This document shows, piece after piece, positions 9,271 to 19,630 of a stretch of DNA of 35,481 nucleotides. A program made the translations under genes and the position numbers. The notes below the pieces were generated by a model. It searched no databases. It had not been told where the DNA came from and saw only the letters and a program-made list of their open reading frames with translations. Within the stretch, counting starts at the first letter, position 1, and every line of letters starts with the position of its first letter. This DNA is from Candidatus Woesearchaeota archaeon. Lineage in GTDB: Archaea > Nanobdellota > Nanobdellia > SCGC-AAA011-G17 > GW2011-AR20. Location of the stretch: positions 1 through 35,481 of the forward strand of contig JACQNJ010000033.1 of the NCBI GenBank assembly GCA_016203115.1, in the 5' to 3' direction.

Positions 9271-10653
9271 ATGAATTTGTCTGTTGACCTGATTATTGTT
9301 TTACTTTTTCTAATTCTTATTTTTATTGTAGGACTTTTTGAGAGAAAGAAAATTAACTTAGATGATTATTGGGTAAACAGCAGAAAAACAAACAAGTTTG
9401 TTCTTATTGCTACTGTAACATCGACATTTATTGGTGTTGGGGCTCTTATAAGCAATGCTGGAGTTGCTTTTTCGGGAGGAGGATTAATGACACTTTTTTT
9501 AATGAGCTCATTTTTCTTTTACTTTCTTATATTTGCCTGGTTTTTTGCACCAAAAATAAAGGAGTTTGGAGACAAGTATCATGCTTATACTTTACCTGAT
9601 TTTCTGGAGCACACATATTCTAAAAAAGTAAGGATTGCAGGGCTGCTTTTGAATTTATTAACCTATGGATTCTGGTTGGCTCTTCAAATATTAGGCATTG
9701 GCATTTTTGTATCTCTTTTAGGTGGAATTAATCCAATTGCTGCTACAGCCATTGGCGGAGCTGTTATTATTTTATACACTTCTATAGGGGGGTTAAGGGC
9801 AGACATAAGGACAGATGTCTTCCAATTTTTCATAATGCTTTCCATTGTGCTCATATTTCTTCCTGCAGTTATAATAAAAAACAAGGGCTTCAGCTTAATT
9901 TCCGAGCTTCCAAGCTCTTTTCTTACAGGACAAGAGTTTGCCCCATTGTATGTGTTTGTTCTTGGCTTTTTATTTTTGGGGGCGAGTAATTTTGTAAGCT
10001 CTGATTTATGGCAGAGAGCATATGCCGCTGATTCTAAGAAAAATGCTCTTTGGTCAATGAAAGTGGCGGGAATAATTGTCTTTATTTTTTTGATTGCTGG
10101 AGTGTTAATGGGTGTTTATGGCAAGATTGTTGTTCCTTATGCAGATGCAAATACTGTGGTTCCTGAGTTAATGAAGCTTTATCTTCCTCCCTTGCTCTTC
10201 GGATTTGTAATGGCTGGATTTTTTGCAGCTATCATGTCCTCTGCAGATACTTCACTTTTAGTGCTTAGCATGACAATTACCCATGATCTTTATCAAAAGA
10301 CGCTTGGCCACAAATTTACCCATGAAAAGATACTGAGAATTAGCCGCTGGGTAACTTTTATTGCGGGGATTCTTGCTTTGATTATCGCGCTTTTTATTTT
10401 TAATGTTGTACACTTGGCAATAGATGCTGTTAGTTTTTATGTAGCGCTTTTACCTGCCATTATATTTGGTTTTTACTGGAAAAAAGCTACAGCCAATGCA
10501 GCCTTTTGGAGTATTATTTTAGGAACCTTGACAATAATCACGTTTTTGTTTATTTCTCCTGTGGAAGCATTTATTCCTGGAATTATTGTAAGCTTTATTT
10601 CTTTTTTAATTGTAAATTATTTTGAAAACAAAAAGCTAAAAATTTGTTTTTAA
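9271..10653 (+). CDS. Sodium:solute symporter (SSS) family transporter
   Basis: About 12 TMs; DDYWVNSRKTNKFVLIATVTSTFIGVGALISNAG, GASNFVSSDLWQRAYAADSKKNALWSMKVAG, AIMSSADTSLLVLS. Confidence 0.9.
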   Translation: MNLSVDLIIVLLFLILIFIVGLFERKKINLDDYWVNSRKTNKFVLIATVTSTFIGVGALISNAGVAFSGGGLMTLFLMSSFFFYFLIFAWFFAPKIKEFGDKYHAYTLPDFLEHTYSKKVRIAGLLLNLLTYGFWLALQILGIGIFVSLLGGINPIAATAIGGAVIILYTSIGGLRADIRTDVFQFFIMLSIVLIFLPAVIIKNKGFSLISELPSSFLTGQEFAPLYVFVLGFLFLGASNFVSSDLWQRAYAADSKKNALWSMKVAGIIVFIFLIAGVLMGVYGKIVVPYADANTVVPELMKLYLPPLLFGFVMAGFFAAIMSSADTSLLVLSMTITHDLYQKTLGHKFTHEKILRISRWVTFIAGILALIIALFIFNVVHLAIDAVSFYVALLPAIIFGFYWKKATANAAFWSIILGTLTIITFLFISPVEAFIPGIIVSFISFLIVNYFENKKLKICF

Positions 10654-11462
10654 TCTTCAAATTCTGAAAAAGAAGAGTTAACTACTCTTTCCCTTTTATC
10701 TATAGAACTTATTTTATTCATGTCTTCCTCAGAGATTTTCCAAGAAAAAATATCCATATTTTCTTTGATATGAGCTTCAGAACTTGCTTTTGGAATTACA
10801 ACGGTTCTTTTTTGCACCAACCACCTTAGCACTAACTGGGATATTGTCCTGTTGTATTTCTTTGTTATTTCCTTTAACAGTTTATCATCTAATATATCTC
10901 CTCTTGCTAAAGGAGAATACGCTGTTAAAACAACATTTTCTTCTTTGCATGATTCTAATAGTGCTTCCTGGTTTAGATAGGGATGGTATTCTACCTGGTT
11001 AACTGAAATTGGAATTTCTGATTTTTCTATTGCCTCTTTCATTAATCTTATTGAGAAGTTGCTTATTCCTATGCTTCTTACTTTTTTATCTTTAACTAAT
11101 TTTTTGAAAGCTTTTAGGGTCTCTTCTATTTGGATACTAGAATTAGGCCAGTGGATTAGGTATAGGTCAATATAATTTGTTTGTAATTCTCTTAAAGATT
11201 TATCACAGTCTTTTAAAACACTGTCATAGTCTAAACCAGATCCTTGAACTTTTGTTGTTATGAATAATTTTTTTCTGTTGAATTTTTTTATTACTTCTCC
11301 TATCTCCTTATGATTATGATAATAATCTGCAGTATCTATATGAGTATAGCCTAGTTTTAATGCTGTTGTTACTGCTTCCTTGCATTTTTCTCCTATTAAT
11401 CCCCATGTTCCAATCCCTAATACAGGCATTTCATATCCTGAAACTAATTTTATTGATTTCAT
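10650..11462 (-). CDS. Aldo/keto reductase
   Basis: MPVLGIGTWG, YTHIDTADYYHNHKEIGEVIK, DLYLIHWPN, IGISNFS, NQVEYHPYLNQ, AYSPLARG, VIPKASS. Confidence 0.95.
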   Translation of the reverse strand: MKSIKLVSGYEMPVLGIGTWGLIGEKCKEAVTTALKLGYTHIDTADYYHNHKEIGEVIKKFNRKKLFITTKVQGSGLDYDSVLKDCDKSLRELQTNYIDLYLIHWPNSSIQIEETLKAFKKLVKDKKVRSIGISNFSIRLMKEAIEKSEIPISVNQVEYHPYLNQEALLESCKEENVVLTAYSPLARGDILDDKLLKEITKKYNRTISQLVLRWLVQKRTVVIPKASSEAHIKENMDIFSWKISEEDMNKISSIDKRERVVNSSFSEFED

Positions 11463-12499
11463 GTTATTAGATTATTAACTGGTGTTTGCTTTAAATAATC
11501 TTCTGCTGAAAAATCATGGTTTAATCTTACTAATTCATTATATTTTGTAAAGTCTATCCAAGTACACCATTTATTTTTTATTTTGAATTTTTTCTTTGCC
11601 AACATAACAACTCTTGATGGAACATGTTCTGAAACTACTTCATAATCAAACAAGTATTTTTTTAATTCTCTTGAAAATGACAAAACTTCTTCATGCTCCG
11701 GCATATTGCTTCTTTCCAATCTTTCTTGGGAAGCACCAATATGCATGTATGCTTTTGCTTCTATGAAATCAGGGTTGCCTTTTATTATTAATTTTGCATA
11801 TTCTTCCGGAGATAGCATATTTACTTCTTTTATCAATGTTAATCTTATGCAGGTTCTTTGCTTTTTCTGTGATAAATATTTTAAACTTCTATTAAATCTT
11901 TTCCAGTAATCTTTGAATAAAGGCTTATCTATACTTTCTAATAATTCTCTAGTTGGAGCATCTACACTTATATACAATTGGGTAACTGGGTTTAGATTTT
12001 TTATCTGCTCTGGATATTGGGCATTTGTTACTAAAAATGTTGAGATTCCTTCTTGATTAAACAGATTAATTAATTCATTTATTTTTGGATATGTTATAGG
12101 CTCTCCTGTCAATGATAGAGCAACATGCTTTACCTTTTTAGAGGCCTTATATGAAGAGGCATTTGACACTTCATTGTCTTTATAACCTGATAATAGTTTA
12201 TGATGCGCTTTTAGACTTTCATTTAAAATAAATTCGGGTTTATCAACATTCCATTTCCATTCTTTAGAAACTGGGGCTTTATCATCTCTCCAGCAGAAGC
12301 TGCATCTGTTAGCGCAGCTCATACTAGAAGTCATTTGCATGCATTGATTGCTCATTATCCCGTAGAATTTTAATTTATAGCAGCCACCTTCTCCCTTAAT
12401 CATATTCTTAGTCCAGTGGCAGGTTTTTACAGCAGAATGATTGCCAATAATCCTATACTGTTGCTTTTCCCATATTTTCTTCTGTAATGGTGTTATCAT
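11459..12499 (-). CDS. taw1: 4-demethylwyosine synthase (TYW1), radical SAM
   Basis: CxxxCxxC motif CANRCSFC; HVALSLTGEPITYPKINELI; FLVTNAQ; QLYISVDAP; IEAKAYMHIGAS. Confidence 0.93.
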   Translation of the reverse strand: MITPLQKKIWEKQQYRIIGNHSAVKTCHWTKNMIKGEGGCYKLKFYGIMSNQCMQMTSSMSCANRCSFCWRDDKAPVSKEWKWNVDKPEFILNESLKAHHKLLSGYKDNEVSNASSYKASKKVKHVALSLTGEPITYPKINELINLFNQEGISTFLVTNAQYPEQIKNLNPVTQLYISVDAPTRELLESIDKPLFKDYWKRFNRSLKYLSQKKQRTCIRLTLIKEVNMLSPEEYAKLIIKGNPDFIEAKAYMHIGASQERLERSNMPEHEEVLSFSRELKKYLFDYEVVSEHVPSRVVMLAKKKFKIKNKWCTWIDFTKYNELVRLNHDFSAEDYLKQTPVNNLIT

Positions 12500-12548
12500 T
12501 ATATTTAGATTTTAGATATTAATATAAATTTTTTCTATATATACTGCT

Positions 12549-12662
12549 ATGAAAGTTATTGGATCTACCCGAAGAAACCATCTGCCTTTACCTGTGGAAG
12601 AGTCTTATGGTTGGAAAATTGAATGGAAAAGATTGATTGCTGCTGTTGCTGTATTTCTTTAG
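12549..12662 (+). CDS. possible 37-aa small ORF
   Basis: MKVIGSTRRNHLPLPVEESYGWKIEWKRLIAAVAVFL*; not in supplied track; weak. Confidence 0.25.
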   Translation: MKVIGSTRRNHLPLPVEESYGWKIEWKRLIAAVAVFL

Positions 12663-12779
12663 ACCCTATATATAAACAGATCTATAGGTTCAAAACTAAT
12701 TGAAGTTATAGAAAGGTATTTAATAAAGTATGAATACCTATTTTACTGTAGGTGAAACAAATATCGGAGGATATACAAA

Positions 12780-14015
12780 ATGAAAAAATTGATTCTACTT
12801 TTAATATTAATACTGGTAATGAGTTTATTTGCAAACATAATTAGTGCTCAGAATGTAGTTTATGGTGAAGTTGTAAATTATGGTGAAATAGCAATACCAT
12901 CAAAATTATCGGATATTTCTATTAAAATTCCTTCTTCATTTTCATTGGTTAAAGATCAAACAGCAAAAGTCGCAAATTACCAAGATATGAGAATAAAATT
13001 GGCTGGTATTTTTACTAATTCTCAATGCTCTTCGGATGATGTGAAAAAACCATGCCCGGGATCTTACTTTAAAGAATACGTAAAAATTGAAGTTTCTGTT
13101 CCTGGTGGCTGTGGGTTTAATGCTACCCCAGGATGTTTAGGACCTCCTGGAATGGCTAAAGAGGTTACTCTTTATGAAGGAGAAAATGTTGAAGTATTTA
13201 ACACTAAACTAACTCTTAGGGAGGTTGTTAAAGACAAAGCAATTTTGTACATGGAGTTTAAAGAAGGTAAAGAAAAGAATATAGATTATGTTCCTGGAGA
13301 ACTAATTGTTGTATTCCATGATTATGTTACAGAAGAAAGGGCCAACAAATTATTCGAAGATTATAACTCAAAATTGATAAAATTTGAATCTCACTTTAGC
13401 AAGGAATTAAGATGGGGGATAGTTAAAGTTCCAGAAAAAGAAGAACAAAAATGGATTAAAATTTTTGAGAAGGAAGATATTGTTAAGTATGTTGAATTAA
13501 AAGGCATTTATCGTGCTGAACCACCACCAATAGTAACCTCTGAAGGGCAATTTGGCGTAATTTCACCAAAAGCTAAAGTAATCTCTGAAGAGCAAAATGG
13601 CACATTTTTAATTAAAGAAGGCTCAATAACTTCAATATCAGAACAAGCAGGATTAGTAAGTTCAATAGGGAAAGGATCTACAGTGCAAGAAGGATCAGCT
13701 TCTGTAAAAATCTTGAACAACCTATTTGTTGAAGAGAATAAGTTATTAATGGAAACTTCAGAAGGCAATAAAGAAGTAAAAGTAATGCCATCAACTGCTT
13801 CAGATATTGCAATAAACCAATTAAACCTAAAAAGTTATGAAATTGAATTAAAGGATGCAGGAAGGCCTGTATACAATGTCATTGGAAAGAGAGATATAAA
13901 GATTTTAGGTTTAATTAAATCTGAAATGAAAATTCAAACCAGAGTGAGTGCAGAAACTGGCGATATTGAAACAACTGAAAAACCTTGGTGGAGTTTCTTA
14001 GTTAAAGAAGAGTAA
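12780..14015 (+). CDS. exported hypothetical protein (411 aa)
   Basis: Signal peptide MKKLILLLILILVMSLFANIISAQ; ggagg RBS; region 'YVPGELIVVFHDYVTEERANKLFEDYNSKLIKFE' resembles protease prodomain-like modules. Confidence 0.7.
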   Translation: MKKLILLLILILVMSLFANIISAQNVVYGEVVNYGEIAIPSKLSDISIKIPSSFSLVKDQTAKVANYQDMRIKLAGIFTNSQCSSDDVKKPCPGSYFKEYVKIEVSVPGGCGFNATPGCLGPPGMAKEVTLYEGENVEVFNTKLTLREVVKDKAILYMEFKEGKEKNIDYVPGELIVVFHDYVTEERANKLFEDYNSKLIKFESHFSKELRWGIVKVPEKEEQKWIKIFEKEDIVKYVELKGIYRAEPPPIVTSEGQFGVISPKAKVISEEQNGTFLIKEGSITSISEQAGLVSSIGKGSTVQEGSASVKILNNLFVEENKLLMETSEGNKEVKVMPSTASDIAINQLNLKSYEIELKDAGRPVYNVIGKRDIKILGLIKSEMKIQTRVSAETGDIETTEKPWWSFLVKEE

Positions 14016-14201
14016 TTTTCTTTATTTTTAAGTTTTTTTGATACAATCTTTTATTCTATTTTATTACATTAGGGATATTAAAAAAGAAGGAAATTTAGTT
14101 GCTGTAGGATCTAATAAATTTAGTTAGTGGTTCTACAAGATAATCATTGGCTTTTGAAATCGAGAAAAAGATTTATATTATAAAGTATGGTATAGTTTTT
14201 T

Positions 14202-14504
14202 ATGAAATTTTATGTGTTTTTCATATTAATGCTTTTGTTTATTGGTGGATGCACTAAGTCTGTGAGTGAAAATATTTCACTAAATGAGGAATGTATTAAT
14301 TCATGCAAAGGTGCTTTAAAAGAAGGTAGGAACTTAGAAAACGGGCCTTGCTTGCTAAACCCTATGAAAAATAAAGACTGGGTTTGCGATGTTGCCCATA
14401 ATCCTAGGCAAGAGGTGGATGATATTTCAGAGAACCAGTGCAACTCTTATAAAGAGCATTTTATTGAAGTTGATCCTAATTGCAACTTCATCGTGGCTTA
14501 TTAA
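14202..14504 (+). CDS. Cys-rich putative lipoprotein (100 aa)
   Basis: Lipobox MLLFIGGC; TATA-like box (agatttatatta) upstream. Confidence 0.6.
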   Translation: MKFYVFFILMLLFIGGCTKSVSENISLNEECINSCKGALKEGRNLENGPCLLNPMKNKDWVCDVAHNPRQEVDDISENQCNSYKEHFIEVDPNCNFIVAY

Positions 14505-14548
14505 AAAGCAAGCGAAATGTTTATTAAACAAAATATTAATTTATTTTT

Positions 14549-14926
14549 GTGGATAGAAAGGAAGTATTAGAGAAAATAAAAAAGAGGGTAAAGAATAGAG
14601 AAGCTATTAAAGACAAGAGTATTGGGATTTTTAAAGAATTTGCAGATTTCTTAAAAGAGTACAAGGTTGTGGGGCTGGCTGTTGCTTTTATTATTGGAGC
14701 TGCTTCTACTTCATTAGTTAAGTCTTTAGTCAATAATATTATCATGCCGATGATCACTCCTTTTGTACCTGAAGGAGCATGGAGGACTGCAAAACTTACC
14801 ATGGGACCTTTTATTTTAGGATGGGGTGAATTTTTATCTGAGCTAATTAATTTTTTAATCATTGCAGCTGTCGTGTTTATTATAGCTAAGGCAATATTAA
14901 AAGAACAAAAGGTTGCTAAGAAATAG
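14549..14926 (+). CDS. mscL: Large-conductance mechanosensitive channel
   Basis: GIFKEFADFLKEYKVVGLAVAFIIGAASTSLVKSLVNNIIMPMI...FLSELINFLIIAAVVFII. Confidence 0.9.
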   Translation: MDRKEVLEKIKKRVKNREAIKDKSIGIFKEFADFLKEYKVVGLAVAFIIGAASTSLVKSLVNNIIMPMITPFVPEGAWRTAKLTMGPFILGWGEFLSELINFLIIAAVVFIIAKAILKEQKVAKK

Positions 14927-14927
14927 A

Positions 14928-15974
14928 TTAAAGATAATATCTTTTGTAGGTATTAATACAGGGATTTCTAGGACATACTTCCATCCATAAATCAGTTGCA
15001 TTCATGGTAACAGATACTACTGTAACTCCCCCCATTCTGATTACTTTATGTTCGCAGATTCCAGATTTTTTATCTGGAGAAGTATGATTTTTTAGAATTC
15101 TCTTTATAGTATCATGGCTTAATTTTCTTTTTTCTTTATTTAATATTTCATTTATTCTCTTTAATCTAAGTATTGACTCTCTCTCTGTGTTTTCTTTGTT
15201 TTGGTCTCTTTTAAGCAAGGGATGATTCGTGTGGATGAATTGCTTTTTTTCCTTGAACTCTTCATCATGCTCCCAAAGCTCTTCAATGTCTATAATTTTA
15301 GAGTCTGCCCAAACTACTATTGTATTTCCAGATATGCTGCTTTTTGAAAAATCCAAAATTTTTGTTATATCTTCCGACTTTTTTGCCTCTAACAATGCCC
15401 TTAACTGGAAACTTCTTGGTATTCCATACCTAAACCTTTTATGAGGAAGAGAATTTATTGTAAATGCTGCTTTTTTTGTGAGACCACAGGGGTACCCTGC
15501 TAATCCCCCAATATAATTTAACGAGAGAAATTCATTTTTTCTGAATTTTCCTTTAATTACTACAAATCCATTTTTCCTATAAAATTGAAACCAGTCTTCA
15601 TTATGGCCAAGAATCATTTTGTTGTTAATAGTCTTTATAGCAACATTTGTGCAATGCGGAATTCTAAAATCTGCAAGTTCCTCTTCACACATAAGAACAA
15701 GTAAATCTTTGAAATCAACTTCTGCGCCTTCGCTTATTGCTTTTGCTTCAACAAGAAGATCTGGAAAATATTTTTTCATCGGGGGCAGAAATTTTAATGC
15801 ATGCTTTACCAAATCCTGGTATTTTTGCATATGCACTTTTTTGTACTGCTCTTTGTTCTGAAGAAGCCTGGATTTGATACTTTTCTTAAGAATATTACCT
15901 ATTTTAAAACCAAAATCGTGATTATTGCTCGCATCTATTTTTATAAAAGGGATATCGCCTCTTTTTTTCATCAA
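14928..15974 (-). CDS. C45-family peptidase / acyl-CoA:6-APA acyltransferase-like
   Basis: DLLVLMCEEELADF, HCTNVAIKTINNKMILGHNEDW, NYIGGLAGYPCGL. Confidence 0.8.
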   Translation of the reverse strand: MMKKRGDIPFIKIDASNNHDFGFKIGNILKKSIKSRLLQNKEQYKKVHMQKYQDLVKHALKFLPPMKKYFPDLLVEAKAISEGAEVDFKDLLVLMCEEELADFRIPHCTNVAIKTINNKMILGHNEDWFQFYRKNGFVVIKGKFRKNEFLSLNYIGGLAGYPCGLTKKAAFTINSLPHKRFRYGIPRSFQLRALLEAKKSEDITKILDFSKSSISGNTIVVWADSKIIDIEELWEHDEEFKEKKQFIHTNHPLLKRDQNKENTERESILRLKRINEILNKEKRKLSHDTIKRILKNHTSPDKKSGICEHKVIRMGGVTVVSVTMNATDLWMEVCPRNPCINTYKRYYL

Positions 15975-15999
15975 TTTGTTAAGAATTTAGAAGTTTTTA

Positions 16000-16182
16000 T
16001 TACTTTCTTATTAATTCCAATACTTCCATTTCTGGAGGTTCAACACTTTTTCTTATATCCCCAAACGTTGGGAACTGCCTTATTTTAACCAGAGGGTTTG
16101 TTTTATGAAATATTTTCTTTTTTCTGGGTGGCCTAATTCTTTGAGTGTTTAAAAAAATTTCCTGTCTTGATACTTGCAGCAT
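16000..16182 (-). CDS. short hypothetical protein
   Basis: 60-aa ORF with protein-like composition, between two - strand genes. Confidence 0.3.
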   Translation of the reverse strand: MLQVSRQEIFLNTQRIRPPRKKKIFHKTNPLVKIRQFPTFGDIRKSVEPPEMEVLELIRK

Positions 16183-16234
16183 ATTTATAGTTCCTTCTAT
16201 ACTCCTTTTTTATGAATCGATTAAAAATATTATC

Positions 16235-16990
16235 TTAAAGCAAGAGAGGGTCATAGACTGCAGGAAGAGCTCTTACTTCTTCTGCGATTCTTACCAATCC
16301 TGCTCCTTCTCTTGCATACCTTCTGTAGACTCCTTGAACAGAGTTTATAGGGTCTAGGGTGTTTTGTAAGCTATCTTCGCGAGAGGTAAAGAAAAATTCT
16401 TCAACCAAGCCATTTGTTGAAAAGTGAACTACTTTTCCCATACCCAAATTTCCATAGGCTGTTTGTTTTATCTGCAATACGTGTGCCTGAGGATACCCTA
16501 ATGGGACTGCTAAGCCAACCAATCCTCTGTTTCCTACTTCTATCCTACTTCCATTGCTTGATGAAAAATCTCCTGGAAGTACAGACCTAAGAAAATCATT
16601 GTCATAAGGATCAAAATCTTGAGGTAGATTGGCTGGCTCTCTGAAATGCTTAACTCCTGTCATTAAGCCTCCAACACTATCATAAACATGCCCCCCATCA
16701 GGATTTTCAATAGCTTCAAGGTATGATGATAGATCTCCTGCATCTCTTATAGGGGTGTAGTTTGTTCCCACTCCCCATGCCATACGATCCCTTTCTAGCC
16801 TTTGAATTAAGCCTTCCCCATCTGCCACTATTAATGTCCCTTTGTATAACTTGTTTTCGTCAATACCTTCCTGTAATGGGCTCCCATCTTGGTGAATTCT
16901 TCCCCCTTCTATGTGGGGAAGACATTTCCCTAAGTTTACGGTAGAATGATGCCTTACAAGCCAGTCAAAGAATTGTGAGCTATTTATCAT
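16235..16990 (-). CDS. hypothetical protein (251 aa)
   Basis: Intact ORF; no family recognised. Confidence 0.6.
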   Translation of the reverse strand: MINSSQFFDWLVRHHSTVNLGKCLPHIEGGRIHQDGSPLQEGIDENKLYKGTLIVADGEGLIQRLERDRMAWGVGTNYTPIRDAGDLSSYLEAIENPDGGHVYDSVGGLMTGVKHFREPANLPQDFDPYDNDFLRSVLPGDFSSSNGSRIEVGNRGLVGLAVPLGYPQAHVLQIKQTAYGNLGMGKVVHFSTNGLVEEFFFTSREDSLQNTLDPINSVQGVYRRYAREGAGLVRIAEEVRALPAVYDPLLL

Positions 16991-17088
16991 AGTGTTTATA
17001 AGAAGTGTACTAGTATATTTATGTTACCCTATTATTTTTTTATTTTTTATCCAAAAATAGCGTAAATTTTATAAATAAATAAAAAATA

Positions 17089-18105
17089 TTGATGTTTATG
17101 GCAAAGATAAGTAGAGAACTGCTCTTTCTTTACTCTGAGAATGCGAGGATTAAAATAAAAGAATTGGCTCATTTGCTGAAAAAAAGCCCTCAAAGGCTAA
17201 AATATAATGTAAAGACCTTAGAAAAGGATAAGATTGCATTTAACCCCTATAGTATGATAGACTACTCTTTCTTTGGACTTTTATTGTTTAGGGTTTATTT
17301 TAAGGGGGGGTATATCAGCGAAAAAAATAAGAACTTGATATTACAAAAATTGAGAGACCAGCCTTATGTGGTTTCTATTTACGAGTTAGATGGGGCTTTC
17401 GACTTAGTCATTGAAATGGAAGCTCCTAATGCTTCTAGATTTAACAAAGAATTGAGAAAAATTACCACTGAGACACCTACCTTAAATAATTATAAGATTT
17501 TACTTAATGTTGTTACACATATGTACCCTAGGCTCTATTTATTAAAGCATTCTTCTTTGGCTGAATTAATAACTAAATTTGGAAGGGACACAATTGTTGG
17601 AGGGGACAGGCAAGTAGAAACTTTCAGTAAAAGTGAGATTGATGTCCTTTACTCCGTATTGTTAAATCCCAAGATAAGACTGACTAAATTGGCACAACAA
17701 ACTGGCATGAACATTAAAACAGCAAACAGCATACTTAAAAGGCTGACACAGAGAAAAATAATCAAGGGATATAAAAACCTGGTTGATACGCATGCTTTAG
17801 AGATCCATAAGCATAGATTATTTTTGAAACTGCATAATCTTTCCCAGGAAAGGGAAAATCAATTGATGGATTATATTTTGAAGACTCCTGAGATAATTCA
17901 AGTGAATAAAACTGTTGGAGACTGGGATATGGAGCTAGATTTGGAGTCTTTTGACAAGAGCAGAATCCGCTATTTAACTGTGCAGCTAAGAGAGGATTTT
18001 GGAGAGCTAATAGAAAATTTTGATATCATGGAATTTTACCAGTACCATAAGAAAACATTTTTGCCTAATTATCTGCTAGAGGAATATAAAGAAGAAAAAA
18101 GTTGA
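17089..18105 (+). CDS. Lrp/AsnC-like regulator with two HTH segments
   Basis: N-terminal HTH (ARIKIKELAHLLKKSPQRLKYNVKTLEKDKII-like) and a second HTH (NPKIRLTKLAQQTGMNIKTANSILKRLTQRKIIKGYK). Confidence 0.8.
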   Translation: MMFMAKISRELLFLYSENARIKIKELAHLLKKSPQRLKYNVKTLEKDKIAFNPYSMIDYSFFGLLLFRVYFKGGYISEKNKNLILQKLRDQPYVVSIYELDGAFDLVIEMEAPNASRFNKELRKITTETPTLNNYKILLNVVTHMYPRLYLLKHSSLAELITKFGRDTIVGGDRQVETFSKSEIDVLYSVLLNPKIRLTKLAQQTGMNIKTANSILKRLTQRKIIKGYKNLVDTHALEIHKHRLFLKLHNLSQERENQLMDYILKTPEIIQVNKTVGDWDMELDLESFDKSRIRYLTVQLREDFGELIENFDIMEFYQYHKKTFLPNYLLEEYKEEKS

Positions 18106-18170
18106 ACTGTTTTCATTGTAGAAAGGAGGGTTCTTTTTAACTAGGATAAAACATTATTTGAATCAGATTA

Positions 18171-18734
18171 TTAATGAGTTTTGCGCAACTTAACATTAAA
18201 TATCTGGGCTTGATATATCGCTGCAATAATCTGAATTATACCCATTGTGACAAAAAGCACCTTAAATGAGAAATAACTTACTATTAAACCCCCTGTTACA
18301 ACTGCAATACCTGTAAATATCTGAGCTTCCCCTCCTGCTAATCCCCATTGATAGCCATCATGTTTTCTATCTTCGTGCTTTGCATATAGTGCATTCCATG
18401 TAGGTGTAGCAAGAGCTGCAGCAATTCCTAATCCTGTCTGGACTATAAACAAATGTGTTGTAGATGAAACAAATAAGAATCCAAAAGTAAAAATTGCATT
18501 TAAAGTATACCCTATAACCATTAATTTTTCTTTGTTTTTTTTCCCATCACTTAGCTTGCCAACAACCATGTAGAGAACTCCTGCTACGATGAGGTATGTT
18601 GCCCAAGCCCATGTTATATCTAGAATGTCTCCACCAATTCTTTCTGTAAAAACAGCAAAAAGAGGACCTAGCATTCCTTCGCCAAAATACCAGATATTTC
18701 CTCCGTATAAAAGGATTTTAACATATCTGTTCAT
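18171..18734 (-). CDS. half-size MFS transporter (about 6 TM)
   Basis: MFS-like motif VVGKLSDGKKNKEKLMVIGY; 187 aa. Confidence 0.7.
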   Translation of the reverse strand: MNRYVKILLYGGNIWYFGEGMLGPLFAVFTERIGGDILDITWAWATYLIVAGVLYMVVGKLSDGKKNKEKLMVIGYTLNAIFTFGFLFVSSTTHLFIVQTGLGIAAALATPTWNALYAKHEDRKHDGYQWGLAGGEAQIFTGIAVVTGGLIVSYFSFKVLFVTMGIIQIIAAIYQAQIFNVKLRKTH

Positions 18735-18970
18735 AATTGCAATAATAATCTTAGTTATATAAATCTTGCTTTAAGGGAGGCTCTCACTTCGTCTGGGCGT
18801 TGAACAGAGATTATATGGCATATTACCCATATTACCTGATGAGCTTTTGATGTAAACAAGAGTATTACACTTAATCTTTAATGGGTGTTCGTTCCATGTA
18901 TATTATTTATTTTATATATTTATAGTATGAACTAGAAAGATTTAAATATTAGTATAAAATAGGTAATATA

Positions 18971-19630
18971 ATGATAGTATACAACCCCTACTATGCCAAA
19001 ATTATTGAGGAAAGAATCAAAGCGGCACAAGGTCTATTAGATGAAATTCCAGCTAAATATTGCTTTATTACAGGATCATTTATTTACAAAACGAAATATA
19101 GAGACATTGATATTTTTGTTGTTACAAGATCAAAAAAAGAAATAAAGACAAGCAATAAAAAAGCTAAAGTAACAATTATTGACTTTAACAATTTATATTC
19201 TTTATACTATCATTCGATATCAAAAAGCTGCATAGCAAAAAACATTCTACCAACAAAACCGCTTAAAGTCACCATTTCAGATTATTGGTATGTTATAAAT
19301 GAAGCAGTCCCTACTCTTTTCAATCGGAAAAACAAATATCATAAAGATGTTCGCTTCCTTGTTCTTTATACTGAATATTTTATGACAGGAGAAATACTGG
19401 ATACCTTCCAGTTGGATAAAAAAATCAGTAATTTTAGAAACTATGATGATATTCTAAAGTATATTAAAGAAAATGTTCCAAAAGTGATGAATAGACATAG
19501 AAAGAAATCATATCTAAAAAGATTTTTTTACACTCAGGCAGGTTTCTACAAAGACCTGCGCGATTATTCCGCCCAAAGTTTTTTATATAATCTAACTCAC
19601 TCGATTACAAGATGTATTGCACATGGTTAA
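18971..19630 (+). CDS. nucleotidyltransferase-domain protein
   Basis: CFITGSFIYKTKYRDIDIFVV (GSx..DxD); promoter-like agaaagatttaaatatt upstream. Confidence 0.75.
   Translation: MIVYNPYYAKIIEERIKAAQGLLDEIPAKYCFITGSFIYKTKYRDIDIFVVTRSKKEIKTSNKKAKVTIIDFNNLYSLYYHSISKSCIAKNILPTKPLKVTISDYWYVINEAVPTLFNRKNKYHKDVRFLVLYTEYFMTGEILDTFQLDKKISNFRNYDDILKYIKENVPKVMNRHRKKSYLKRFFYTQAGFYKDLRDYSAQSFLYNLTHSITRCIAHG

Noticed and set aside
9369-9599. ORF 76 aa on + strand
   Set aside because: Alternative frame inside the SSS symporter, Cys/Trp-rich artefact.
13508-13768. ORF 86 aa on - strand
   Set aside because: Antisense to the exported 411-aa protein.
15229-16088. ORFs 71, 80 and 95 aa on + strand
   Set aside because: Antisense to the C45 peptidase gene and downstream - strand ORF; low-complexity Phe/Ser-rich translations.
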